Notes under the pieces: model-generated | What the model was told of the DNA's origin: nothing | Seen by the model: only the letters and a program-made list of their open reading frames with translations | The model's database searches: none | Translations under genes and position numbers: made by a program | From: Aquimarina sp. AU474 | GTDB lineage: Bacteria; Bacteroidota; Bacteroidia; Flavobacteriales; Flavobacteriaceae | Assembly (NCBI RefSeq): GCF_900312815.1 | Contig: NZ_OMPE01000007.1 | Coordinates: 62,001 to 126,000, forward strand | Length of the DNA: 64,000 nt | Direction of reading: 5' to 3' | Part shown: piece by piece, positions 1 to 9,044 of the stretch | Numbering within the stretch: position 1 is the first letter of the stretch | Layout: the number at the start of each line of letters is the position of its first letter

Positions 1-313
1 CTACTCCAATATGATTTTTAACTTTAGCCAGATGAATTCTTGCTGGAATTCCTAACCCTCGCAAACAAGCAATTAAAAGAATTGATTTATCAACACAGTG
101 TCCCTTTGTCTTTTTGGCTATGCTACTTGCTATATATCCATTCTTTAATAAACTTATGTTATAGGGGTCATATCGCCAGTTATCTCTTATCTTGATATAC
201 AATTGAACTGCCTTTTCTTTTGCCGTTAATGTATCATTTTTAAATTCTTTTATAAGTTCTTGAATCTCTTCTGCCTTATAATCGAAAAAATATGTTGATG
301 CTAAATAATCCAT
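1..313 (-). CDS. Transglutaminase-like superfamily protein (partial, C-terminus beyond left edge)
   Basis: About 104 codons are visible, from an ATG at 313 to the left edge. The segment GHCVDKSILL (around residues 71-80) followed by LRGLGIPAR is the usual transglutaminase core context: a catalytic Cys (C73) at the start of a helix, then a strand. The His and Asp of the triad would lie past the edge. No signal peptide is visible, so a cytoplasmic, possibly peptidase-like protein is likely. It lies just downstream of the phosphotransferase gene on the same strand with about 28 bases between them, so it may be the distal gene of that operon. The substrate is unknown. Confidence 0.6.
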   Translation of the reverse strand, partial: MDYLASTYFFDYKAEEIQELIKEFKNDTLTAKEKAVQLYIKIRDNWRYDPYNISLLKNGYIASSIAKKTKGHCVDKSILLIACLRGLGIPARIHLAKVKNHIGV

Positions 314-341
314 TTTTCTCCTTTTGACTACTTCGTAATTA

Positions 342-1424
342 TTAATCTATTTTTTTATCATGAATGGCTTGTAATGCCAGGTTACAAAGCAATTCTGCTG
401 CTTTGTTTAATTTTGCAAAACGAGGATCTGTTGTAAGTCCTTTACTATATCTATAATAGATCTGTTGTGCAATTACTGCTATTTTAAAAAGACCAAATGC
501 ATAGTAAAAGACTAAGTGATTGACTTCTCTCCCACTTTTCTTTATATATGATTCTACAATCTCACTTCGGCTTGGATTACCGTTCATAATTGTAGGAGAT
601 GGTATACCTTGTTGTACAAATGGATGATCACTTGCCATGGTCCAATATCCAAGAGAAGTTCCTAAATCCATTAATGGGTCTCCTAATGTTGCCATTTCCC
701 AATCCAAAACAGCGTTGACTTCTTTCCAACTATCATCTTTAAAAACGACATTATCATACTTAAAATCATTATGTACCAAACTATACCTATATTCTTTAGG
801 TTGATTGTCTTCCATCCAACGCATCACTTTATCTGCTGCTGGCACATCTTCGGTTGCTGCTTTTAGATATTGTTTACCCCAATTTAGCACCTGTCTTTCA
901 ACATATCCTTCGGGTTTGCCTAAATCTGATAATCCAGAAGTTTTGTAATCTATGTTATGTAATTCTACAAATGTATCTAACCATGAATCAGAGATGGTCT
1001 TAAAATCCAGAGTGGAAATATTTCTTTTTTTAGCCTCATGTACATTAAGAATAATACCATCGACCTTTTCCATAATATAAAAAGGGCAACCTAAAATATC
1101 TTCATCTTCGGTATATGCATACATCTTAGGTACTTTAGGAAAAGAAGTGTAAATCCCAGATTGTACTTTAAACTCCCTACCCATATCATGTCCTCTTTTT
1201 ATTGCTCCAAAAGGTGGACGACGTAGTACATATTCTTTTTCTTCTATCTGTAACAAATATGTGAGATTAGAGTAACCATGAGTAAATTGTGTTACCGTCC
1301 AATCGCTTTGATTATGATCAATAAGTCCTTCTTTCTCAAGAAAGATCTTCAACGTTTTTTCATTTAATTCTTCGCCTTTGCGTACGTTTTGCATTTTCAT
1401 GAAGTTTAAAATTGCGAGTGACAT
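342..1424 (-). CDS. APH-family phosphotransferase, ACAD10/11-kinase or LvaA-like
   Basis: A 360-residue aminoglycoside-phosphotransferase-fold kinase. The catalytic loop is LVHNDFKYDN (H218, D220, N225) and the metal-binding DWE is at D241, followed by ATLGDPLMDLG, typical of the ACAD10/ACAD11 kinase family rather than of antibiotic kinases. It sits 39 bases behind an acyl-CoA dehydrogenase on the same strand. In animal ACAD10/11 these two domains are one protein, and in the Pseudomonas levulinate pathway LvaA phosphorylates 4-hydroxyacyl-CoA. I infer a 4-hydroxyacyl-CoA kinase role. The start is uncertain: ATGs at 1424, 1400 and 1394 are in frame and none has a clear ribosome site. Confidence 0.75.
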   Translation of the reverse strand: MSLAILNFMKMQNVRKGEELNEKTLKIFLEKEGLIDHNQSDWTVTQFTHGYSNLTYLLQIEEKEYVLRRPPFGAIKRGHDMGREFKVQSGIYTSFPKVPKMYAYTEDEDILGCPFYIMEKVDGIILNVHEAKKRNISTLDFKTISDSWLDTFVELHNIDYKTSGLSDLGKPEGYVERQVLNWGKQYLKAATEDVPAADKVMRWMEDNQPKEYRYSLVHNDFKYDNVVFKDDSWKEVNAVLDWEMATLGDPLMDLGTSLGYWTMASDHPFVQQGIPSPTIMNGNPSRSEIVESYIKKSGREVNHLVFYYAFGLFKIAVIAQQIYYRYSKGLTTDPRFAKLNKAAELLCNLALQAIHDKKID

Positions 1425-1463
1425 ACGCCAATCAACAATTTGCTTTTATTGGTATTACAACAG

Positions 1464-2687
1464 TTATATTTTTTGTTTGGCGTAGGTGTTAATTACACTT
1501 TTCCCTAATTGATACATATGCACCTCATCTGGACCGTCGGCCAATCGAAGCATTCTTGCAGCTACAAAAAAGTGCGCTAGTGGCGTATCTGGTCCAACTC
1601 CTTTACCACCATGAATCTGCATTGCTCTATCGATAACCTCTAAAGCCATATTAGGAGCTACAATCTTAATCATGGCAATAAGATCTTTTGAAGTTTTATT
1701 ACCTTCTTTATCCATCTTATCTGCTGCAGAAAGCGTGAGTAATCGTGCTTGTTCTATAGCACATTTGGATAATGCTATTTCTTGTCTAATGCTGCTAAAA
1801 TCTTTAAATGTTTTACCAAATGCAATACGTTCTGATGCTCGATCAGACATTAATTCTAATGACCGTTGTGCCATACCAATTAATCGCATGCAATGATGAA
1901 TACGTCCTGGCCCCAGACGTCCTTGAGCAATTTCAAAACCTCTACCTTCACCTAAGATTAAATTTTCTTTTGGTACGCGTACATTATCCAAAACAATTTC
2001 GGCATGTCCTTCTGGAGAATCATAAAATCCAAAAACAGATAATGGTCTAATAATTTTTAACCCCGGCGTATCCATCGGCACTAAAATCATACTTTGTTGT
2101 TGATGCCTATGTGCACTGGGATCGGTTTTCCCCATAATAATGGCTATTTTACAATGTGGGTCCATACCACCCGATGACCACCATTTACGGCCATTGATTA
2201 CATAATGATCTTCATCACTTACAATTGACGTTTCTATGTTTGTTGCATCAGATGAAGCCACTTGCGGTTCGGTCATTAAAAAAGCCGAACGTATCTCACC
2301 ATTCATTAAAGGTTCTAACCATTGTTTTTGTTGATCTGGAGATCCATACTTTGCCAGTACTTCCATATTCCCCGTATCGGGAGCATTACAATTAAACACT
2401 TCTGAAGACCATAATACGCGTCCCATAATTTCGGCCAAAGGAGCATATTCTAAATTGGTAAGCCCTGGACTTAAATCTCCATAACTTTTCGGAAGAAAAA
2501 GATTCCATAAGCCCGCATTCTTTGCTTTTTCTTTAAGGTCTTCCATTCCTGGCCAACGGTTCCATAAATTTTTGGGGTCATAATTAAAGGCACTCACTTC
2601 CTTTTCTACCGGAAGTATATGTTCTTCAAAGAAACGGTTAAGTTTTTCTTGAAGTGACATTATTTTTTCTGAATAATCAAAATTCAT
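1464..2687 (-). CDS. Acyl-CoA dehydrogenase family protein, ACAD10/11 (LvaC-like) type
   Basis: 407 residues covering the full acyl-CoA dehydrogenase fold: N-terminal helical domain, FAD-binding middle strand with [13 protein letters not shown], and a C-terminal helical domain with [13 protein letters not shown]. Where most family members carry the catalytic Glu in a YEGT motif, this one reads ADGPDEVH, so Asp appears to replace Glu, as in the ACAD10/11 subgroup. It lies between the APH-like kinase and an SDR in a same-strand cluster. Expected chemistry is either ordinary alpha,beta-dehydrogenation or, paired with the kinase, loss of phosphate from a 4-phosphoacyl-CoA to give enoyl-CoA. The second is inference from LvaC and ACAD11. 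Confidence 0.85.
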   Translation of the reverse strand: MNFDYSEKIMSLQEKLNRFFEEHILPVEKEVSAFNYDPKNLWNRWPGMEDLKEKAKNAGLWNLFLPKSYGDLSPGLTNLEYAPLAEIMGRVLWSSEVFNCNAPDTGNMEVLAKYGSPDQQKQWLEPLMNGEIRSAFLMTEPQVASSDATNIETSIVSDEDHYVINGRKWWSSGGMDPHCKIAIIMGKTDPSAHRHQQQSMILVPMDTPGLKIIRPLSVFGFYDSPEGHAEIVLDNVRVPKENLILGEGRGFEIAQGRLGPGRIHHCMRLIGMAQRSLELMSDRASERIAFGKTFKDFSSIRQEIALSKCAIEQARLLTLSAADKMDKEGNKTSKDLIAMIKIVAPNMALEVIDRAMQIHGGKGVGPDTPLAHFFVAARMLRLADGPDEVHMYQLGKSVINTYAKQKI

Positions 2688-2737
2688 TCTACGTAAGTAT
2701 TTAGTACAATTTTTATGTTTTTTTTGCAGTACTACAG

Positions 2738-3514
2738 TTAACCTGCAATTAGGTATCCTCCATCTGCATTATACACGCTACCAGTCATATATGCTCCGGC
2801 ATCTGATGCTAATAAACATACCATACCAACCATTTCATCGGGCATTCCCATTCTTGAACTAGGTAAGGTTCTTTCTATTTTCTGAAGTAATTTTTCATTT
2901 TGCCATAAAGCCGCACTAAACTTCGTTTTTATTAATCCAGGACACAATACATTGGCTCGTACACCATGCTGTCCCCATTCCTTAGCTTGATTTTTTGTTA
3001 GCATCAATAAGGCCGCTTTACTCGTGCTATATAATCCTAATCCAGCACCTGGATGTATGGCTTCAACCGAGGCTATATTAATGATACTACCTCCTCCCGC
3101 TTCTTTAAAAGAAGGCAATACTAAATTTGATAACATCCATGGTGCTTTTACATTAACATCCATGATTTTATCAAATACTTCTTCTTCGGCATCTTCGATA
3201 GGGCCATAAATAGGGTTAATAGCCGCATTATTGACCAAAATATCAATTCTACCATAGTGCTCTATAACATTTTGAACAAGGTTTTTTCGTTGTTCTGGTT
3301 TTCCTATATGACAAGAAATACCAACAGCATCCAAACCATTGGCTTTAAACTCAGAAACAACTTCATCTACAGCCTCTTGATTCCTACTACTGATAACTAC
3401 TTTGGCTCCATGTTCTGCAAGACCTTTGGCAATAGCTTTTCCTATTCCCTTACTTGATCCTGTGATTATGGCTACTTTTCCTTCAAGATTGAACGATTTT
3501 TTTATACTGCTCAT
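2738..3514 (-). CDS. SDR family NAD(P)-dependent oxidoreductase
   Basis: 258 residues, a classical short-chain dehydrogenase. [10 protein letters not shown] at the N-terminus is the TGxxxGxG dinucleotide site, NNAAINP is the NNAG-type motif, and the catalytic set is Ser of IINIASVEA with YSTSK (Tyr and Lys). The C-terminal [12 protein letters not shown] is typical of 3-oxoacyl reductase-like and glucose-dehydrogenase-like SDRs. It lies in the acyl-CoA catabolism cluster, 50 bases upstream of the ACAD10/11-like gene, so it may act on a hydroxy- or ketoacyl-CoA or an alcohol from the same pathway. The exact substrate cannot be read from sequence. Confidence 0.85.
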   Translation of the reverse strand: MSSIKKSFNLEGKVAIITGSSKGIGKAIAKGLAEHGAKVVISSRNQEAVDEVVSEFKANGLDAVGISCHIGKPEQRKNLVQNVIEHYGRIDILVNNAAINPIYGPIEDAEEEVFDKIMDVNVKAPWMLSNLVLPSFKEAGGGSIINIASVEAIHPGAGLGLYSTSKAALLMLTKNQAKEWGQHGVRANVLCPGLIKTKFSAALWQNEKLLQKIERTLPSSRMGMPDEMVGMVCLLASDAGAYMTGSVYNADGGYLIAG

Positions 3515-3554
3515 GTATTAAATAATAAGTTTGATAATAAAATTGATACTTGTT

Positions 3555-5372
3555 TTATGAGTTGAAAACTTCTTTCTCTCCTGCTATGGTGAGCACTTCA
3601 TCATTCATTAAAATTTCTGCTAAACCATTGGTTTTGGGTAATTCATATGTGAAGAAAAATTTCATGGCATGAATCTTACTTTCGTAAAACTCTTCACTAT
3701 ATTTCTTTTGTCCAACTACTAAAGTATTTTTGGCATGAATCGCCATATCAAGCCATATCCAACTCATAGTAATAGTACTAAAGAACTCCATAAACGGTGT
3801 AGCATCTGCCAAAAATCGTTCATAATCTCCTTTTTGAGCGAAACCAATTAAGAACCCTACAACTTTTTGGGCTAATTTTAATTTCTCTCCCAAGGTATTT
3901 GCATACTTTTTAAGGTCGTCGTATTTAGAAGCATTTTCAATGGTTTGCATAACCTCATTAGTCAGGTATTCTAACGCTTTTCCATTACCCATAACAATTT
4001 TTCTACCCAATAAATCTTGGGATTGAATACCGGTTGTTCCTTCATAAATAGGAAAAATTCGAATATCCCTATGGTACTGTTGAAGAATAAAATCTGTACA
4101 GAATCCATATCCTCCTAATATTTGCAAGCCATTAGATACAGCATGTGCTCCCATATCTGATGGATATGTTTTTACCATTGGGATAATTAATTCTAATAGC
4201 AGACTATATTTTTCTTTTTCGGTAGGATCTTTAAGTGTTTCTTTAAAATCGTAATATTTTGAAGCCAATAACACCAAACTCAATGAGCCCTCGGCTATCA
4301 CTTTTTGTAATAATAACATTCTACGTACATCAGGGTGATTGATAATTAATGTCTGTCCCTGGTCCAAGTCTTTTTTTCCTGCATTAGTTAGTTTACGTCC
4401 CTGTGGGCGTTCTTTTGCATATTGAAGTGATGCTTGATACGCTGCCGTTGCAATAGCTGCCGCTCCGCGACCAACTGCAATACGAGCCCCATTCATCATC
4501 AAAAACATATATTTTAAGCCTTGATGCGGTTCTCCTACTAACCAACCTTGACAATCATCTGCGTCTCCAAACCCTAAATGCGTCGTACAATATCCTCGTT
4601 GTCCAAGTTTTTGAAAATCGGCTACGGTAGTAACATCGTTAGAAACCAAACCTCCGTTACCATCGGGTCGTTTTTTGGGTACAACAAATAATGAAATTCC
4701 TTTGGTTCCTGCTGGGGCACCTTCTATACGTGCCAAAACAAGGTGAACAAAATTATCTGCATATTGGTGATCTCCACCAGAAATAAATATTTTTTGTCCA
4801 GATATTTTATAAGACCCATTATCGGTAGGTATCGCTTTGGTAACTACATCAGAAAGTGAGCTTCCTGCCTGTGGTTCGGTAAGACACATGGTACCTCCCC
4901 ATTGTCCAGATAACATATTAGGAACGTATGTATCATTAAGTTCTTTGTTCCCAAAATGAATAATAAGCTCTGCCGCCCCCAGAGTAAGACCAACGTATCC
5001 TGGTAAATGATTATTTGCAGCATCTTGAATAAAAGCTGATGCTGTATACAGCATCATGGGTAATTGCAATCCACCAGCCTCATAATCAAAGGTTCCCGAA
5101 ATAAGCCCCATTTCACCCCCTTTTTTCATCATCACTCCAACTTGCTTATGCACTATTACGGTGCCATCCTTATGATAGGCTGGTTGTTCATCCATTTCTT
5201 TGATATAAGGAAATAACTCTCTATCCGAAAATTCTTTTACAGAGTTTAAAAACATATCCAAAGATTCTTGATCATGATCAGCAAAACGATCTTGTTGTAA
5301 TACATCTTCCAGGTGATGAACATCGTATAAAAGGTACTTAAGAGTCTCTAAATCTATATATTGATCGGCCAT
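3555..5372 (-). CDS. Acyl-CoA dehydrogenase, long form with extra C-terminal domain
   Basis: 605 residues from ATG 5372 (MADQYIDLETL); the open frame reaches 5408 but the 12 extra residues look non-coding. It has the acyl-CoA dehydrogenase core with MCLTEPQAGSSLSD in the FAD strand and the canonical catalytic segment IFPIYEGTTGIQ (Glu). About 130 further residues follow, matching the acyl-CoA dehydrogenase C-terminal extension seen in FadE5-like and aryl/long-chain enzymes. It uses FAD to oxidise an acyl-CoA to enoyl-CoA, with electrons going to ETF. It is the first enzyme gene of a minus-strand cluster with an SDR, a second dehydrogenase and a kinase, which suggests beta-oxidation of a specific substrate class. 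Confidence 0.88.
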   Translation of the reverse strand: MADQYIDLETLKYLLYDVHHLEDVLQQDRFADHDQESLDMFLNSVKEFSDRELFPYIKEMDEQPAYHKDGTVIVHKQVGVMMKKGGEMGLISGTFDYEAGGLQLPMMLYTASAFIQDAANNHLPGYVGLTLGAAELIIHFGNKELNDTYVPNMLSGQWGGTMCLTEPQAGSSLSDVVTKAIPTDNGSYKISGQKIFISGGDHQYADNFVHLVLARIEGAPAGTKGISLFVVPKKRPDGNGGLVSNDVTTVADFQKLGQRGYCTTHLGFGDADDCQGWLVGEPHQGLKYMFLMMNGARIAVGRGAAAIATAAYQASLQYAKERPQGRKLTNAGKKDLDQGQTLIINHPDVRRMLLLQKVIAEGSLSLVLLASKYYDFKETLKDPTEKEKYSLLLELIIPMVKTYPSDMGAHAVSNGLQILGGYGFCTDFILQQYHRDIRIFPIYEGTTGIQSQDLLGRKIVMGNGKALEYLTNEVMQTIENASKYDDLKKYANTLGEKLKLAQKVVGFLIGFAQKGDYERFLADATPFMEFFSTITMSWIWLDMAIHAKNTLVVGQKKYSEEFYESKIHAMKFFFTYELPKTNGLAEILMNDEVLTIAGEKEVFNS

Positions 5373-5550
5373 AATGTAATATTTTTTGAAATTGGCTATT
5401 AATTGCACAATAAATTTCGTGAATATTTAATGGATTCTCATTAAACTAGTATAATAAATATAGAATTTTAGAGACTCTTAACTTTTCCTTTTACACAAAT
5501 AACAACTTGATCATATACGACTACTCTGGTTCCGAGTATTTTATGTCAAA

Positions 5551-6126
5551 TTACTCGTTAGATTTAAGTCTTTTACGAATTTTGGAAAGTCCAACTGGCG
5601 TTACTCCTAGGTATGACGCAATGAGATATTGAGGAACACGTTGAAAAAGAGTTGGTCGTTTTTTTAATAATTCTAAATATCGTTCTTGATTTGTAAGATT
5701 ACGAAGTTGATTAATTCTTTGAAAATTGATTACAAATGTTCTTTGCATAGACAACCTTCCAAAACGTTCCATTTGGTGGGAGTGATCAAATACTTTTTGT
5801 ACATCTGTCTTTGATATCGAATACACAATAATATCTTCTAATGCTTCTAAATATGACTGAGACGGAATCTCTTGTATATATGCATATAAATCTGTAAAAA
5901 AATATCCTTCTGTAAAAAACTCCATGACTTGAGTTGTTCCTTCTTCTACAGTATAATAGGAAACACAGCCCTGTTTCATAAAATAAAAATGTTCAATATG
6001 CTGATCCGGTTGCAAAAGAAAGCTTCCCTTTTTGAAGGTTTGCTTTTTATAAAACTGAAGACCAAATGCCATATCCGAATCACTCACTTGTGCATAGGAC
6101 AGTATTGTTTTCTTTAAGTCTTCCAA
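5551..6126 (-). CDS. Crp/Fnr family transcriptional regulator
   Basis: 191 residues: an N-terminal cyclic-nucleotide-binding-like beta-barrel (FLLQPDQHIEHFYFMKQGCV around residues 37-56) and a C-terminal helix-turn-helix (YLIASYLGVTPVGLSKIRKR). This is the short flavobacterial Crp/Fnr type that lacks Fnr iron-sulfur cysteines. The start is a TTG at 6126: an in-frame stop lies a short way upstream, no ATG exists before the barrel, and the resulting length suits the family. It lies upstream of the acyl-CoA catabolism genes on the same strand and divergent from a histidine kinase. A perfect 17-bp palindrome in the shared upstream region is a candidate operator. The ligand is unknown. Confidence 0.85.
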   Translation of the reverse strand: MEDLKKTILSYAQVSDSDMAFGLQFYKKQTFKKGSFLLQPDQHIEHFYFMKQGCVSYYTVEEGTTQVMEFFTEGYFFTDLYAYIQEIPSQSYLEALEDIIVYSISKTDVQKVFDHSHQMERFGRLSMQRTFVINFQRINQLRNLTNQERYLELLKKRPTLFQRVPQYLIASYLGVTPVGLSKIRKRLKSNE

Positions 6127-6261
6127 AGTGTGTTTTCTGTTTTTAACGAAGGAACTAAATATTTTTCAGATTGCAAAAATTAACCCTACAACTCTTCTAG
6201 CATACATGATAATCCTTAACATAATTAAGCAAAAATCAGAACATTTTACTAGTATTAAACA

Positions 6262-6278
6262 TTACGGTTATACCGTAA
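6262..6278. promoter_or_regulatory. Candidate operator: 17-bp palindrome between divergent regulator and kinase genes
   Basis: The site reads TTACGGTTATACCGTAA: two perfect 7-bp arms around a 3-base centre. It lies 136 bases from the Crp/Fnr start and 124 bases from the histidine kinase start. A dimeric helix-turn-helix regulator such as the adjacent Crp/Fnr protein could bind it, but it does not match the classical Crp or Fnr consensus, so the link is positional only. Confidence 0.45.
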
Positions 6279-6401
6279 CGAAAGTTTAGTAATTGTTCGT
6301 AGCTTTAAGGAACCCAAATTAAACAAAAACGCATTGAATATGGGTTTTAAACTAAGACCCTAAGTGATCATCCAATTATTGCATTGGATTTTTTGGATTT
6401 T

Positions 6402-8279
6402 ATGGACAGTATAAATTTTTATCAAATATCGATTTTCCTGTTTCAGGGCCTGATAGTAGCTTCGCTGATATTATTATTATTCCGTCTACGCACCATTATG
6501 GGTATGGGGTTGTTGTTCACCTCATTAGGACTATTTCAATTTATTCAAGTATTTCTAGCGAGTACGCTTTATTTTGAGATTTCTGATACGCTATTAGTCT
6601 CTCCCGGATCTTCGATTTTATTTTCTGCTACACTTTTTGCAGTATTACTCATTTATATTAAAGAAGATGCTAGCACAGCAAGAAGATTAATTTATGCATT
6701 AGTGATTGCTAATGTTCTTTTATGTTTTCTTCTTATCTCTTTTCGTTTAAATATTGAAGGTGCCGATAGTTATAATCCATTTGACATTTCGACTGAATTT
6801 TTCTACACCAACGTATTTGTGCTATTTGTAGGTACTGCGATTTTATTTCTCGATTCGATTCTTATTATTTTCCTTTTCGAATTTATTTCGAAATACGTAT
6901 CATCTTTATTTTTAAGAATGTTACTCACCATGACTATCGTTTTAAGTTTTGATGCTATCTTTTTTTCGCTAGGATCATTTTGGTATTTCGATGATATTAT
7001 AAAAATTCTCTATTCAGGATTAGTTTCTAAAGTATTTACCGGTATTTTTTATAGTATACTATTTACACTCTACTTAAAGCATTTTGAAAAAGAAACGTAT
7101 CGCGCCAATCATTCGACTTTTAAGGATATTTATCATTCACTTACCTATCGCCAAAAATTCGAAGTAGCAGAAAAAGCTATTCAATTAACAGAAAACAGAT
7201 ATCATACATTAACAAACTTAGTACCTGTTGGAATTTTTATGACCAAAGCAGACGGGAAAACAACATTTGTAAATCCAAAATGGTGTTCAATTTCTGGTTT
7301 ATCTCAAGAACAATCAATTAATGATGGGTGGTTCAAGGCAGTACATCCTGAGGATAGAAAAAAGCTAAAAAAGGAGTGGTATGCGTCAACCGGGCAAAGT
7401 AAAGATTCTGATGCAGAATATAGATTCCTTAAACCCGATGGATCTATAACCTGGGTGCTAGGTCAAGCTATTCCCGAGTATAACGAAAAGCATCAAATTA
7501 TTGGTTATGTCGGAACCATTACTGATATCACCGAAATAAAGTTATATGAGATCGAATTAAGTAGATTAAAAGAAAAAGCAGAAGAAAGTGATCGACTTAA
7601 ATCTGCTTTCCTGGCCAATATGAGTCACGAAATTCGTACTCCAATGAACGGTATTATGGGACTTGCCGAATTGCTTAAAGAGCCTAAACTTACAGGAGAT
7701 GAGCAAAAATTGTATTTAGATTTGATTAAAGAAAGTGGTGCTAGAATGTTAAATATCATAAAAGATATTATCGATATATCTAGAATAGAGGCCGATCAAG
7801 TAACATTATTTACCAATGAAGTAGATGTAAATGAACAGACCGAATATCTCTATCAATTTTTTAAGCCAGAAACCGACAAAAAAGGAATCTCTCTATCTCT
7901 TCATAATGGCTTAAATCCCGAGGAAGCTATTATACAAACAGATAAGGAAAAGTTTAATGCCGTACTTACAAATTTGGTAAAAAATGCAATTAAATATACC
8001 AATGAAGGACAAATCGAATTTGGATACAAACAGAAAGATCAATTTCTGCAATTTTATGTACAGGATACTGGTATAGGTATACCCAAAAATAGACAAGAGG
8101 CTATTTTTGATCGTTTTGTACAGGCAGACATTGAGGATCGTTATGCACTGGAAGGTGCAGGTATTGGGTTGTCTATTGCCAAAGCATATGTAGAAATGTT
8201 AGATGGAAAAATATGGCTGAAAAGTAAAAAAGATAAAGGCACCACATTTTATTTTACTATTCCTTATTTACAGAAATAA
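6402..8279 (+). CDS. Membrane PAS sensor histidine kinase (orphan)
   Basis: 625 residues from ATG 6402; an open TTG lies 18 bases upstream but the ATG gives a normal hydrophobic start. Residues 1-230 hold about seven hydrophobic segments, similar to the 7TM input modules of flavobacterial kinases. A PAS domain follows (LTNLVPVGIFMTKADGK to YVGTITDITE), then HisKA with FLANMSHEIRTPMNGI (phospho-acceptor H409) and HATPase_c with N-box NAIKYT and G-boxes DTGIGIP and GAGIGLS. There is no receiver domain and no adjacent response regulator, so its partner is elsewhere. The signal is unknown. It is divergent from the Crp/Fnr gene. Confidence 0.88.
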   Translation: MDSINFYQISIFLFQGLIVASLILLLFRLRTIMGMGLLFTSLGLFQFIQVFLASTLYFEISDTLLVSPGSSILFSATLFAVLLIYIKEDASTARRLIYALVIANVLLCFLLISFRLNIEGADSYNPFDISTEFFYTNVFVLFVGTAILFLDSILIIFLFEFISKYVSSLFLRMLLTMTIVLSFDAIFFSLGSFWYFDDIIKILYSGLVSKVFTGIFYSILFTLYLKHFEKETYRANHSTFKDIYHSLTYRQKFEVAEKAIQLTENRYHTLTNLVPVGIFMTKADGKTTFVNPKWCSISGLSQEQSINDGWFKAVHPEDRKKLKKEWYASTGQSKDSDAEYRFLKPDGSITWVLGQAIPEYNEKHQIIGYVGTITDITEIKLYEIELSRLKEKAEESDRLKSAFLANMSHEIRTPMNGIMGLAELLKEPKLTGDEQKLYLDLIKESGARMLNIIKDIIDISRIEADQVTLFTNEVDVNEQTEYLYQFFKPETDKKGISLSLHNGLNPEEAIIQTDKEKFNAVLTNLVKNAIKYTNEGQIEFGYKQKDQFLQFYVQDTGIGIPKNRQEAIFDRFVQADIEDRYALEGAGIGLSIAKAYVEMLDGKIWLKSKKDKGTTFYFTIPYLQK

Positions 8280-8518
8280 CTCTATTACATATCCTTATTA
8301 AAACAAACTGTAACATTGCTACATTTCTTATGCATAAGTTTACTCCTAAATCGTTTCAATATTAAATATTTTTATATCTTTAAAATATGCGGGCTATTCT
8401 AGATATCTAAATAAAAAATGTAGTTTATCTAATATTAGGATTTTGTTTAGTTTGCCATAATCGTTTAAATATCTTTTATACACCAATAATAATACCCCTT
8501 CGATAATATCAAAAAGTA

Positions 8519-8998
8519 ATGACCAAAGAACAACAAGAGTTAATCTCGACATGGGTTGAAGATGCACAAATCCTACTTAAATGCCATTTATCTATGGCAG
8601 AAGCTACTAGAAGAAAACATAGGAATATAGGAATCTTATCGGCAGTCCTATCTGCCATAGTAGGGTCTAGTATATTTGCATCTTTAGGACAAAAAGACAC
8701 TGATAAAACACTTATAATACTTACAGGTCTTATTAGTCTTGTTGCCACTATTTTAACCAGTGTTCTTGCTTTCTTAAAGTTACCAGAAATAGCAAACCAA
8801 TATCATAATTCTGGGAATGAATACGCTGCTATTAGAAAAGAATTTGAGTTCTTACTGACTTTTGATTCTACCGATAACGAACATGTTCAAAAAGAAATTA
8901 AACGATTAAAAATAAAATGGGATGATATTAGAAAAAACTCAATTCCGATTTCTGCCAAAACGATAAAAAAATATAATATCGAAAGTACGTTAACCTAA
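8519..8998 (+). CDS. SLATT domain-containing 2TM protein
   Basis: 159 residues. Two transmembrane helices (about residues 37-57 and 64-86) are flanked by an N-terminal helix and a C-terminal soluble helical part (NEYAAIRKEFEFLL), the layout of SLATT proteins (SMODS- and SLOG-associated 2TM effectors). SLATT proteins are predicted membrane-disrupting effectors of nucleotide-signalling defence, but no SMODS cyclase, SLOG protein or reverse transcriptase lies beside this one. Its neighbours are a histidine kinase and murA, so it stands alone or its partner is distant. ATG at 8519. Convergent with murA. Confidence 0.65.
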   Translation: MTKEQQELISTWVEDAQILLKCHLSMAEATRRKHRNIGILSAVLSAIVGSSIFASLGQKDTDKTLIILTGLISLVATILTSVLAFLKLPEIANQYHNSGNEYAAIRKEFEFLLTFDSTDNEHVQKEIKRLKIKWDDIRKNSIPISAKTIKKYNIESTLT

Positions 8999-9044
8999 AT
9001 TCCTAATACAAAACCAACTTCATGAACTAAGTTTTGGGCCTAAA

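Noticed and set aside
342..1424. Aminoglycoside resistance kinase
   Set aside because: Motifs and neighbourhood fit the ACAD10/11 kinase family; no resistance context.
8519..8998. CBASS or Pycsar defence island around the SLATT gene
   Set aside because: No cyclase, HORMA, E1/E2 or SLOG gene on either side; the neighbours are kinase and cell-wall genes.
9001..9040. Terminator between the SLATT gene and murA
   Set aside because: The CAAAAC/GTTTTG stem is interrupted and lacks a clean T tract on either strand.
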